Positions 13,985 through 24,963 of a stretch of DNA of 64,000 nucleotides are shown here, piece by piece. Every line of letters begins with the position of its first letter. Position 1 is the first letter of the stretch. Both the position numbers and the translations under genes were made by a program. Source of the DNA: Solea solea (Eukaryota > Chordata > Actinopteri > Pleuronectiformes > Soleidae); contig NC_081146.1 of NCBI RefSeq assembly GCF_958295425.1, positions 22,639,458-22,703,457 on the forward strand, in the 5' to 3' direction. The notes beneath the pieces were generated by a model. It made no database searches. It saw nothing but the letters and a program-made list of their open reading frames with translations, and was not told the DNA's origin.

Positions 13985-14769
13985 TACACAACAATAATGT
14001 AAAATTCATTTTTCAACCTCAATTTACGGACACGGTCATGTACAACAAGACTTGAATGCTTGTAGAGAAACCTAAATAAGTGTCATAATTTCAAAATATC
14101 CCAGTAATTTACATGACATCAATATGAAAGCACACTGTGTGTTTGGGTCATGAAATCATTTTCCATGTTGATCAGCTCCTGCCACTCGTGACAAATCTGG
14201 ACTGTGATGGATTAATGGTAAAAATAGACATGACCACATTTCTTTTATAAAATTGATTAACCACAAACAGAAATACTTACATGATCGTCCATTGTCAAGA
14301 CCGTTTAAGATCTAATGTGTCACATCATGCTTAGCATCCAACATACACTATTTTCCTTTAACGCGTGCTGTTCTTTCTCCCCTCTGCCCCAATATCTTTT
14401 CTTTTTGAGTACAGTACAAAGGCCTCAAAGACTCAAAGAGGAATATTTAAACTCAAGTAAATGAAGCAAATAATCTGCATTTTACAGGATTCTCTCAATT
14501 TGTGTGCCCTGGTACAACTGACATGAAGTTCACATTTACTTGCATCTCTGACCCTGTTTGCGATCTCTCTGCATGAACACACCTTTGTTTCACTTTGTTT
14601 TTCCTCCTCTTCTCTTTTCCTCAGATGTGGTTTCTGCTACATGGAGGCAGACCATGTCCCAGCGGGCATCTACAACGTCATACCCACCACTTTCCTCCCC
14701 AAACAGGAAGGACCTTTCTTCTTGGACTTTGCCAGCACCTTGCCCCTCAAGGTCTCCCAGCTCCAATGA
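2064..14769 (+). CDS. capn7: Calpain-7, complete, 21 exons
   Basis: Non-classical cytosolic cysteine protease that binds ESCRT-III proteins such as IST1 through N-terminal MIT domains. Coding exons: 2064-2165, 2731-2839, 4027-4184, 4286-4353, 4840-5073, 5465-5551, 5871-5997, 6171-6256, 6638-6731, 7557-7703, 8103-8209, 8304-8424, 9278-9422, 9702-9801, 10081-10216, 10444-10519, 11356-11501, 12101-12163, 12261-12391, 12979-13071, 14625-14769. They sum to 2475 bp in frame: 824 residues plus stop (human 813). Residues 1 to about 150 are the tandem MIT region, about 235-545 the protease core, and the rest two C2-like domains. The catalytic triad is intact: Cys301 (6186-6188, in SDCSFVAS), His469 (8389-8391, in PTHAYAV) and Asn489 (9302-9304, in LKNPWSH). 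The start has a strong context (A at -3, G at +4), with in-frame tag and taa 36-39 nt upstream. The protein ends KVSQLQ; human ends KITQLQ. No frameshift or missing exon was seen. Confidence 0.97.
2400..2660 (-). repeat. LINE 3'-end fragment in capn7 intron 1
   Basis: The minus strand encodes a short stretch containing [18 protein letters not shown], which resembles the conserved C-terminal tail of teleost LINE reverse-transcriptase proteins. It is followed toward lower coordinates by a typical LINE 3' end (cactttgtga ... tatataaataatg on the minus strand). The copy is 5'-truncated and lies antisense to capn7. The clade (L2, Rex or similar) cannot be settled by eye. Confidence 0.5.
7217..7350 (-). 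mobile_element. 5'-truncated SINE copy with target duplication
   Basis: Positions 7226-7341 match the tail half of the SINE at 31206-31573 (ctaccgctttatcc, gagggtcgcggggg, gataggcggggtacaccctg, gacagttcgccagt). The tail is a (ccat)n run. The copy is flanked by a perfect 9-bp direct repeat, ggtgaacat, at 7217-7225 and 7342-7350, which is a target-site duplication. The tRNA-like head is missing, as expected for incomplete reverse transcription. It lies in capn7 intron 9. Confidence 0.8.
7778..8018. mobile_element. hAT-like non-autonomous element (MITE)
   Basis: A 241-bp segment in capn7 intron 10 has inverted ends agggctgcaa and ttgcagccct and the interior words tggtttctttgct and gtttgtggacaaaac. 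These are typical of a very abundant teleost short DNA transposon family usually assigned to hAT. It has no coding capacity. I see no clear 8-bp target duplication. Related pieces lie at 13130-13290, 17845-18010, 47300-47460 and 49275-49505. Confidence 0.65.
9232..9266 (+). repeat. (GATT)n microsatellite at exon 13 acceptor
   Basis: About eight imperfect gatt units (one is gattc) end about 11 bp before the capn7 exon 13 acceptor at 9277. They occupy the place of the usual pyrimidine tract and branch-point region. Confidence 0.8.
10290..10360 (+). repeat. Short LINE 3'-end remnant
   Basis: The order ctgtaaagtgtccttgggta then a degraded ctataaatac motif resembles the 3' terminus of teleost LINEs. 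It is short, diverged and lies in capn7 intron 15. Confidence 0.35.
13130..13290. mobile_element. Partial hAT-like MITE
   Basis: It contains gtccacaaaccaaaattatt, cagttttaatgatttctttg and aatattcacatttaagaagc, the reverse complement of words shared with the copy at 7778-8018. The ends are not preserved. It lies in capn7 intron 20. Confidence 0.5.
13483..13695. repeat. Teleost retroelement-type repeat
   Basis: It begins agaatagagaaatactttat and continues ccccaaggggaaattg, a block I know as a common teleost retroelement 3' sequence. The following A-rich sequence up to about 13695 looks like part of it. Family not assigned. It lies in capn7 intron 20. Confidence 0.4.
13951..13984 (+). repeat. 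(TCA)n microsatellite
   Basis: Eleven uninterrupted tca units in capn7 intron 20. Confidence 0.95.
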
Positions 14770-16193
14770 AGATGGAGCTGGAGGAGTGGATGACGCAGGG
14801 ATCAAGAGGACGGTACTTACCAGGGCTTCGATGGATAGTCCTGATTTTTCAGTTTGAATGTGATAAAGTGATCAAGACCTCCATGAAGCCCAAAGAGAAT
14901 GTGACTATTGACCTCATCTCCCACAGCCTTTCCTTGTCTCCTATTGCTGATGTTAACAGACGTTTTGTGGACTTGGACCTTCAACACAGATAAATTATGT
15001 CAACAAGGAATAACTCTCTTGCTAAAGAGACACAAAGAGGATCTTTTAATATGGAGAAGTAACCATTGGAAATTTTGACTTTAACTTATCGCATCCTCTG
15101 TACTGTAGGTTCCTCTACCACGTGGATGAAACGGCATCGACTTCGCTCTGATAAATCAACCAAATCTGACATGATTTCATGAGACGGTGACGAGTCTTAT
15201 GACCACATCCTGGACAGGGTTGAACATGTACATTATAACATACGCCAGTCACAAGGTGTTGAGTTATGCATCATGGCCGTTGAAAGCAACCAAGTCGTTT
15301 CAGGTTCTGTTTTGTCGATGAATGAGTGTCTCGGGTGAGGGAGTTGTTGTCAAGTGAATGTATGGTCTGGAGGCATTTCTTTCATAGTTTGAGCCCCTGA
15401 ATTTCAGTGGTAAAAGGTTTGAACCTTCAGCATTGAGAGGATATGTCAGACACGCATTCAAGATCATGCTACTTGACTCTGTGTTTCCATCCATCTGTAT
15501 GTAGCAGTGGTGGAAATCACCAGAGACGCCACGATATGGTATTATCATGATATTTAAATCTCGATACTGCAAAATACTGGGTATCTGTGAAGTCATATAT
15601 TGAGACATACTCCCATTTTATTTTAAAAAAATAATATGCTAAAAAAAAAAAAATGGATTACGTGTCTCAAACATGATATCGCCACATAAGATATCGCGAT
15701 ATTTCCCCTAATATTTATGTACATTTTAAATGTGCGTCCTAGAAATCCTGAATGGAAACACGCATGGAATCCCAAGTATTTCACGGTCAGTGTCGGGTTT
15801 GTTTTTATTTAATGGAGTCATCAGAAATAGAAAATAAAAAAGTTACTGTTGTGATTTCAAAAAACAGTAATAACTACAGATTTCACTTACTGTTGTTCAC
15901 TGTTTTTCAGTTGAAAAATCCTACACGTAAGTAGGAGATTATGACCACCGAGTATCACTGAAATACACAATCAGTGCCCCCTTGAGGAGGACAGCAATGG
16001 TCGTCTTTGAGATGCTCATTACTGCAAAACTACCTGAAAACGACGCCGTTGCTGTGTGCGACAGCCACGATACAAAACAAAACATCCAAGAGTTTGTCTC
16101 TGCCAAAATTGTAAAAGCTCTTCATTTATAAAGTGAAACCAGGATGAAGGGAAAGTTAGTTTCTTCATGTGACCTTGAAGGTGGTTGTATGTA

Positions 16194-16230
<37 letters not shown>
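16194..16230 (+). repeat. (GTT)n microsatellite
   Basis: About 12 perfect gtt units in the capn7 3' flank. Confidence 0.95.
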
Positions 16231-16232
<2 letters not shown>

Positions 16233-16401
16233 ACTTCTCAGGAGCAGTGCAGCAGAGCAGCACCACAGGGAATCCAGTATGGCAGCGGTTGAATGATGTC
16301 ACTTCATGTTGTCTGTGGATGTGACGGCTGAGTGACGCATGATCTGCCTGGTTTCACGTCAGCACTGCTTGAAACAGGTATCATGTGATGAACCTGTTTG
16401 T

Positions 16402-16452
16402 CTGTGTGTGTGTGTGTGTGAGAGTTGGAGAGAGCATGTGTGTGTGTGTGTG
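16402..16452 (+). repeat. (TG)n microsatellite, interrupted
   Basis: Two tg runs (16402-16420 and 16436-16452) separated by agagttggagagagca. Confidence 0.9.
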
Positions 16453-17844
16453 TTTTTACAGGAAAAATTTAAATGTATTGCCAAGTACGCATCATCTATT
16501 TACTTATAAGTTACAGAATTGCACTTTTTTTAAAATCATTTCTCAGTTTGAACATTTACGGCAGATCCACTCGTCTGAAATCATGTTGCCTCTTCAGTTT
16601 TGTGTTTAAAAATGTAATTTGTAAAGCACATTAAAAGCAACAGGAGTCAAGCCACAATGTTTGTAGTCAAAGACAAGTAACACAATAACAACACAAGACA
16701 GAAACAGAGTAAAGTAAAGACGGCAGGACTATAGCCTTCACAATACTGTAACAAACACCACCAGTAATTTCATTTGGACTGAATGGAATAATTCACAGTC
16801 GTTAACCTGTCGCTAACTGACCCGGTTACCTGTGGGGTTTGTTATCATAATGTATCGTAATGAGTTGTCCCACAAATATTAATATTTATAAGTGTCTCTC
16901 GCACAGTGAAGACGATAAAAACCAGATCTGTCACAATCTTTCTAGACTAGAAATTAATAATATATTGATAATAACAATAATAATAATAAAAGTAATTTAT
17001 ATATACAGCACTTTAGTTAGTCAGTTATAAGTGCTTAATGGTTAAAATCAGTGGATAAAAAGTCAGAAACAAAAACCCAATGGAGATACATAAGAACAAT
17101 GTATGAAGATAATTTTACTAGTGTGGGATGAACAAAGTCTAATATGATCTAAATATGTACAACAACACAGTTTTAAGTGGTGATTTAAAAGAAAGAAGGG
17201 ACCTTCTGTTGCATGCCCTGCATCACTTGATGTACATAGTCTCGGCCTACGCAGAATAATTTACCAGCAGTGTTGTGATGTGAGATTCTGTGTAACGTTA
17301 AGCAAGAGAGAGCAAATGTCGACGTGATGTCTGGGAAATTAAAATTCCAAGATCTCTGTCTCACCAAAGAAATATGACAAACACCGACTTTGACCAAGAT
17401 CCCTTGTCCAGATGCAGAGCAGAGCGTGCTGCAAATGAGTGAATGTGGACACCAGGGGCAAAGCACATTCGACCCCTACATTTGAGGGAATTGGTCCTGG
17501 AAAGTCCTTGAAAAGTCCTTGAATTTGATGTCAACCAAGGTGTGGGAACCCTGTGTTTTCTGTGGAGTTTCCTCACAAGAGCGAAGGCTGTGAGATGCTT
17601 GTTTTTACTCTGTGATGGTGAACCTCAGTGCAGAGACGTCCACTCACAAACCTTTCTGTGTGTTAGTGAAGCGAGACCGAACACAGCGTTCAGTTCAGTG
17701 TGTGACATCACACCGCGTTACATAAGGCGTGAGATTGTTGATGCGTGCAAATGTCACACAGTTTTATGTCGCTGCAGTGACAGGCTGCAACTTGAGTTTA
17801 TTTATTTAAATTGACTAATTTGCCAGAAAAAGATTTTCTTTTTT

Positions 17845-18010
17845 CTATTATAGACTGGTTTGTTGCTTATTTTCTTGATTATTCAATGACTTGTTTGGTT
17901 CTTAAAATGTTAGAATATGGTGAAAAGTGTCAGACTGAGCTTCCCAAACTTGTAAATGACGCATTAGTCTTATCCACAAGCTAAAGATACTCAGTTTACT
18001 GTCATAGAGG
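17845..18010. mobile_element. Partial hAT-like MITE
   Basis: It contains tcttgattattcaatgac, gaaaagtgtcagactgag, agatactcagtttactgtc and atagagga. This is the word order of the common teleost hAT-type short element, related to the copy at 7778-8018. The termini are degraded. Confidence 0.5.
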
Positions 18011-21000
18011 ACCTAAATTAACCAGATCATCACGTCACTTTTAAAAAGTATACGTTAAAGAGACACTCAAAATAATATACTGATAATGAGAGTAATTATT
18101 AGTGATTCATCTATACTTTGATTAAAGTTGATTAAAGTGAAATTTCAGGCTTTTTTAAGTGTGGTTCTCTGAGGTAGTGACGCATAGTTGGCATATATGT
18201 GTATGTATGTGTGTGTATATGTTTATATTTGTCACTTTTCCAACAGGAAACTGAGGTCTGTTGTGACCCACCAGTCACTCTCCAATACAAAAGGTCCGAA
18301 AACTCTAGTTCCCGGTCTGCTGCCGCCTTCTTTATAACTTGTAGGTAAATCTGCAGGAAGAATCTCAAAGGTTCTAAAAAAACACATGTTTACTGTAATA
18401 ATGGAGGCAGCAGTGGATCAACAATTCTCTGTGCTGTGATGTAAAATCCCTGATATTCTCTGAGGACTTTGGTGCTTGAGAATGAACATTTTAAAAAGGC
18501 TATTGGGTCAAATGCTTTTCTTTTTTTTTTAATCGGTTTTCCTGGCTTCCCAGCTTTGTGACAACCATGTTTTCACACTGTCATTACTTTATACAACCAC
18601 ACCTCAAAAAACACCTCATCTATCTTGCTATTTCTCACTGCTTACCTTGTCCAAGCTTCGATTGTAGAAGGTAGATATCTGTGTTATTTCAGTGCTGACT
18701 GTATCATTCGGAGGCTGTGCAATGAAATTGAACATTTATAGCACCCAGAGTTTTATTTTTATTATTGTTCTTGCTGTGTAACAGTCATTTTAAAATCAAG
18801 AGAGTAATGCAACGTTGAGCAGGAAGAGTTTTAATGTTCCTTTCAGATTAAAATCTGCTTTAAATATCCTATTTTTGTCATCGTTTTGAGTTGTGTTTAT
18901 GTTTTACCGCCAACAAGTCGATTCATTTTAATGATTTAGCAGGAAAGAGAATGTTTCAGCACAGCTGTTTCAAGAGATTTCGGGGGGGCCACATGGGAAA
19001 CAGGAATGTGGAGTTTGTTATTTAAATCTGACAAAGGTAAAGGGAGATTGTCTTGTCCAAATGCAACCCTTGCATTTATATGTATACAATTAATACACAA
19101 CTTTGAGAAAACGATGATGTCACTGCTAGCTTTATGCACATGCTCCACATCTTCATTTTTGGTATGTTGCTGTGGCAGCGTTACAGCACCACTTACAGGC
19201 CAGAAATACACACTATATATATGTTGTTTTGAGGGATTTCTTGTGTATGAAGACATTTCTTGAAACAGTGCCGTGTTTACAGAAAACCTGTGTGATTAAG
19301 GCCTTAAAGAGTTTCTCACAAAGGTGTGAAAGGATTAATGGATTAATTTAATCAGCTTATCCAGTGTCCTCCAGTTTGCAGAACTTGCACTAATTTATGA
19401 GCTAACTGACCTGTAGAGTCGATGAATACATAAAAGGAAATCTGCTTGTCTCTGCTCTTTTTTTATTCCTTTGTGGTGTTTGAAGGGAAGACGTCAATCA
19501 GACTGGATTTACAGAATTTGCTTTTACAGTCACTTTTATGTGTCATTTGCTTTTTCACAAACTCAAACCGGGAGCTTTCCTGACCACCACTCAACAATGG
19601 TTTGAATACAACAAATTTGAACCTTATTTATTACAGCTTTAAAGCAGGAAAAAAATAGAGAGCAACTTAACTTCAGTATCCACTGATCCTTGTCATAAAT
19701 ATTTTTTCAGTGGAGAAATAGAACAGAATTAATCCATTTCCATGTCACTCCTGGACCATATCTGTCACTTTGGTGCTGTGGAACATCAACGTTTTATAAC
19801 CTGTTAAGTAAATTTTTTGTTGTTTTTTTCAACTCTGTAACGTATGTAGTGTGCTGTCCAAAATCAGTCATAGTATAGTATGTCGTTCAAAATCACCAAA
19901 AAAAGTCATAGTATAGTATGTCGTTCAAAATCACCAAAAAAAGTCATAGTATAGTATGTCGTCCAAAATGAGTCGAAAAAGTCATAGTATAGTATGTTGT
20001 CCAAAATGAGTCAAAAAAGTCATAGTGTAGTATGTCGTCCAAAATCAGTCAAAAACGTCATAGTTTAGTATGTCGTCCAAAATCAGTCAAAAAAGTCATA
20101 GTATAGTATGTCGTCCAAAATCAGTCAAAAACATCATAGTTTAGTATGTTGTCCAAAATCAGTCAAAAAAGTCATAGTATAGTATGCCGTCCAAAATCAG
20201 TCAAAAAAGTCATTGTATAGTATGTCGTCCAAAATCAGTCAAAAACGTCATAGTATAGTATGTCGTCCAAAATCAGTCAAAAATGTCATAGGTTAGTATG
20301 TCGTCCAAAATCAGTCAAAAAAGTCATAGTATAGTATGTTGTCCAAAATCAGTCAAAAACGTCATAGTTTAGTATGTCGTCCAAAATCTGTCAAAAACGT
20401 CATAGTTTAGTATGTTGTCCAAAATCAGTCAAAAAAGTCATAGTATAGTATGTCGTCCAAAATAAGTCAAAAACGTCATAGTATAGTATGCCGTCCAAAA
20501 TCAGTCAAAAAAGTCATTGTATAGTATGTCGTCCAACATCAGTCAAAAACGTCATAGTATAGTATGTCGTCCAACATCAGTCAAAAACGTCATAGTATAG
20601 TATGTCGTCCAAAATCAGTCAAAAATGTCATAGGTTAGTATGTCGTACAAAATCAGTCAAAAAAGTCATAGTATAGTATGTTGTCCAAAATCAGTCAAAA
20701 ACGTCATAGTTTAGTATGACGTCCAAAATCAGTCACAAATGTCATAGTATAGTATGTCGTCCAAAATCTGTCAAAAACGTCATAGTTTAGTATGTCGTCC
20801 TAAATCAGTCAAAAAAGTCATAGTATAGTATGTCGTCCAAAATCAGTCAAAAATGTCATAGGTTAGTATGTCTTCCAATATCAGTCAAAAGAGTCATAGT
20901 ATAGTATGTCGTCCAAAATCAGTCAAAAAGTCATAGGATAGTATGTCGTCCAAAATCAGTCAAAAAAGTCATAGTATAGTATGTCGTCCAAAATCAGTCA

Positions 21001-21183
21001 AAAAGTCATAGTATAGCATGCCGTCCAAAATCAGTCAAAAATGTCATAGTTTAGTATGTCATCCAAAATGAGTTGAAAAAGTCATAGTTTAGTACGTCGT
21101 CCAAAATCAGTCAAAAACGTCATAGGTTAGTATGACGTCCAAAATCGGTCAAAAACGTCATAGTTTAATATGTCATCCAAAAT

Positions 21184-21317
21184 GTGACAGATACGAGATG
21201 TAACAGAAGAACACTTATACCCGCTGTCCAATGGATAAGACACTGGTTTCCTACATCAAGTATTGTGAGTTCAAGACCAACCTGGACCAACACTCTTACA
21301 GTCTTATTTGAAAACAA
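21184..21317 (+). repeat. tRNA-Arg-like segment in array, copy 1
   Basis: A non-satellite segment running from gtgacagatacgagatg to tcttatttgaaaacaa. Its middle reads ccgctgtccaatggataaga, with the layout of an arginine tRNA 5' half, and later gagttcaagacc sits where a T-arm/B-box would be. The B-box is degraded. This is a tRNA-derived repeat fragment trapped in the array and not a tRNA gene. Confidence 0.7.
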
Positions 21318-21882
21318 AGTATAGTATCGTCAAAAAAGTCAGTTTAGTATTTGTCCAAAAAAAGTCATAGTATAGTATGTCTTCCAAAATCAGTCAAAAA
21401 AGTCATAGTTTAGTATGTCGTCCAAAATCAGTCAAAAAGTCATAGTATAGTATGTCGTCCAAAATCAGTCAAAAACGTCATTGTATAGTATGTCGTCCAA
21501 AATCAGTCAAAAAAGTCATAGTATAGTATGTCGTCCAAAATCAGTCAAAAAGTCATAGTATAGCATGTCGTCCAAAATCAGTCAAAAATGTCATAGTTTA
21601 GTATGTCATCCAAAATGAGTTGAAAAAGTCATAGTTTAGTATGTCGTCCAAAATCAGTCAAAAACGTCATAGGTTAGTATGTCGTCCAAAATCAGTCAAA
21701 AACGTCATAGTATAGCATGTCGTCCAAAATCAGTCAAAAATGTCATAGTTTAGTATGTCATCCAAAATGAGTTGAAAAAGTCATAGTTTAGTACGTCGTC
21801 CAAAATCAGTCAAAAACGTCATAGGTTAGTATGACGTCCAAAATCAGTCAAAAACGTCATAGTTTAGTATGTCATCCAAAAT

Positions 21883-22016
21883 GTGACAGATACGAGATGT
21901 AACAGAAGAACACTTATACCCGCTGTCCAATGGATAAGACACTGGTTTCCTACATCAAGTATTGTGAGTTCAAGACCAACCTGGACCAACACTCTTACAG
22001 TCTTATTTGAAAACAA
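21883..22016 (+). repeat. tRNA-Arg-like segment in array, copy 2
   Basis: Virtually identical to copy 1, 699 bp downstream. The flanking array units, including rare variants such as gtttagtacgtcg, also match, so this is a tandem duplication of a larger block. Confidence 0.75.
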
Positions 22017-23451
22017 AGTATAGTATCGTCAAAAAAGTCAGTTTAGTATTTGTCCAAAAAAAGTCATAGTATAGTATGTCTTCCAAAATCAGTCAAAAAA
22101 GTCATAGTTTAGTATGTCGTCCAAAATCAGTCAAAAAAGTCATAGTATAGTATGTCGTCCAAAATCAGTCAAAAAGTCATAGTATAGTATGTCGTCCAAA
22201 AACTGTCAAAAACGTCATAGTTTAGTATGTCGTCCAAAATCAGTCACTATTGTCATAGTTTAGTATGTCGTCCAAAATCAGTCAAAAAAGTCATAGTATA
22301 GTATGTCGTCCAAAATCAGTCAAAAAGTCATAGGATAGTATGTCGTCCAAAAACTGTCAAAAACGTCATAGTTTAGTATGTCGTCCAAAATCAGTCAAAA
22401 AAGTCATAGTATAGTATGTCGTCCAACATCAGTCAAAAACGTCATAGTATAGTATGTCGTCCAACATCAGTCAAAAAAGTCATAGTATAGTATGTCGTCC
22501 AAAATCAGTCAAAAAAGTCATAGTATAGTATGTCGTCCAAAATCAGTCAAAAAAGTCATAGTATAGTATGTCGTCCAAAATCAGTCAAAAAAGTCATAGT
22601 ATAGTATGTCGTCCAAAATCAGTCAAAAAGTCATAGGATAGTATGTCGTCCAAAAACTGTCAAAAACGTCATAGTTTAGTATGTCGTCCAAAATCAGTTA
22701 AAAAAGTCATAGTATAGTATGTCGTCCAAAATCAGTCAAAAAGTCATAGGATAGTATGTCGTCCAAAATCTGTCAAAAATGTCATAGGTTAGTATGTCGT
22801 CCAAAATCAGTCAAAAAAGTCATAGTATAGTATGTCGTCCAAAATCAGTCAAAAACGTCATAGTTTATTATGTCGTCCAAAATCAGTCAAAAAAGTCATA
22901 GTATAGTATGTCGTCCAAAATCAGTCAAAAAAGTCATAGTATAGTATACGTCCAAAATCAGTCAAAAATGTCATAGGTTAGTATGTCGTCCAAAATCAGT
23001 CAAAAAAGTCATAGTATAGTATGTCGTCCAAAATCAGTCAAAAACGTCATAGTTTAGTATGACATCCAAAATCAGTCACAAATGTCATAGTATAGTATGT
23101 CGTCCAAAATCTGTCAAAAACGTCATAGTTTAGTATGTCGTCCAAAATCAGTCAAAAAAGTCATAGTATAGTATGTCGTCCAAAATCAGTCAAAAAGTCA
23201 TAGTATAGCATGTTGTCCAAAATCACTCAAAAAAGTCATAGTATAGCATGTTGTCCAAAATCAGTCGAAAAAGTCATAGTATAGTATGTCGTCCAAAATC
23301 AGTCAAAAATGTCATAGTTTAGTATGTCATCCAAAATGAGTTGAAAAAGTCATAGTTTAGTATGTCGTCCAAAATCAGTCAAAAACGTCATAGTATAGTA
23401 TGTCGTCCAAAATCAGCCAAAAACGTCATAGTTTAGTATGTCATCCAAATA

Positions 23452-23586
23452 GTGACAGATACGAGATGTAACAAAGAACACTTATACCCGCTGGCCTAAT
23501 GGTTAAGACACTGGTTTCCTACATCAAGGACTGTGAGTTCAAGACCAACCTGGACCAACACTCTTACAGTCTTATTTGAAAACAAA
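23452..23586 (+). repeat. tRNA-Arg-like segment in array, copy 3
   Basis: The same segment 1569 bp after copy 2, with ctggcctaatggttaagac. This keeps a good A-box-like word, tggcctaatgg. It has small differences from copies 1 and 2 (aaagaac, tcaaggactg). Confidence 0.75.
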
Positions 23587-24832
23587 GTATAGTATCGTCA
23601 AAAAAGTCAGTTTAGTATTTGTCCAAAAAAAGTCATAGTATAGTATGTCTTCCAAAATCAGTCAAAAAAGTCATAGTTTAGTATGTCGTCCAAAATCAGT
23701 CAAAAAAGTCATAGTATAGTATGTCGTCCAAAATCAGTCAAAAAGTCATAGTATAGTATGTCGTCCAAAATCAGTCAAAAACGTCATAGGTTAGTATGTC
23801 GTCCAAAATCAGTCAAAAAGTCATAGGATAGTATGTCGTCCAAAAACTGTCAAAAACGTCATAGTTTAGTATGTCGTCCAAAATCAGTCAAAAAAGTCAT
23901 AGTATAGTATGTCGTCCAAAATCAGTCAAAAAGTCATAGGATAGTATGTCGTCCAAAATCAGTCAAAAATGTCATAGGTTAGTATGTCGTCCAAAATCAG
24001 TCAAAAAAGTCATAGTATAGTATGTCGTCCAAAATCAGTCACAAATGTCATAGTATAGTATGTCGTCCAAAATCTGTCAAAAACGTCATAATTTAGTATG
24101 TCGTCCAAAATCAGTCAAAAAAATCATAGTATAGTATGTCGTCCAAAATCAGTCAAAAACGTCATAGTTTAGTATGACGTACAAAATCAGTCACAAATGT
24201 CATAGTATAGTATGTCGTCCAAAATCTGTCAAAAACGTCATAGTTTAGTATGTCGTCCAAAATCAGTCAAAAAAGTCATAGTTTAGTATGACGTACAAAA
24301 TCAGTCACAAATGTCATAGTATAGTATGTCGTCCAAAATCTGTCAAAAACGTCATAATTTAGTATGTCGTCCAAAATCAGTCAAAAAAATCATAGTATAG
24401 TATGTCGTCCAAAATCAGTCAAAAACGTCATAGTTTAGTATGACGTACAAAATCAGTCACAAATGTCATAGTATAGTATGTCGTCCAAAATCTGTCAAAA
24501 ACGTCATAGTTTAGTATGTCGTCCAAAATCAGTCAAAAAAGTCATAGTATAGTATGTCGTCCAAAATCAGTCAAAAAGTCATAGTATAGCATGTTGTCCA
24601 AAATCACTCAAAAAAGTCATAGTATAGCATGTCGTCCAAAATCAGTCGAAAAAGTCATAGTATAGTATGTCGTCCAAAATCAGTCAAAAATGTCATAGTT
24701 TAGTATGTCATCCAAAATGAGTTGAAAAAGTCATAGTTTAGTATGTCGTCCAAAATCAGTCAAAAACGTCATAGTTTAGTATGTCGTCCAAAATCAGTCA
24801 AAAACGTCATAGTTTAGTATGTCATCCAAATA

Positions 24833-24963
24833 GTGACAGATACGAGATGTAACAGAACTTATACCCGCTGGCCTAATGGATAAGACACTGGTTTCCTACA
24901 TTAAGGCTTGTGAGTTCAAGACCAACCTAGACCAACACTCTTACAGTCTTATTTGAAAACAAA
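24833..24963 (+). repeat. tRNA-Arg-like segment in array, copy 4
   Basis: The same segment 1381 bp after copy 3, with a few bases lost near taacagaac and with ctggcctaatggataagac. This is the copy closest to a tRNA-Arg 5' half. Confidence 0.75.

Larger units (their letters stand above)
14770..19841. other. capn7 3' flank, no gene seen
   Basis: The capn7 3' UTR must begin here. A possible polyadenylation signal, aataaa, lies at 15833-15838, but others exist further on and none can be proved. I see no supported coding sequence on either strand. Repeat-like pieces include a segment at 15520-15710 with repeated atatcgcgat-type words and one at 17465-17550 (gtcctggaaagtccttg ... gggaaccctg). Confidence 0.5.

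Noticed and set aside
14595..14993. Alternative frame extending past the capn7 stop
   Set aside because: The capn7 frame ends KVSQLQ at 14769 as in other vertebrates; the overlapping frame has no support.
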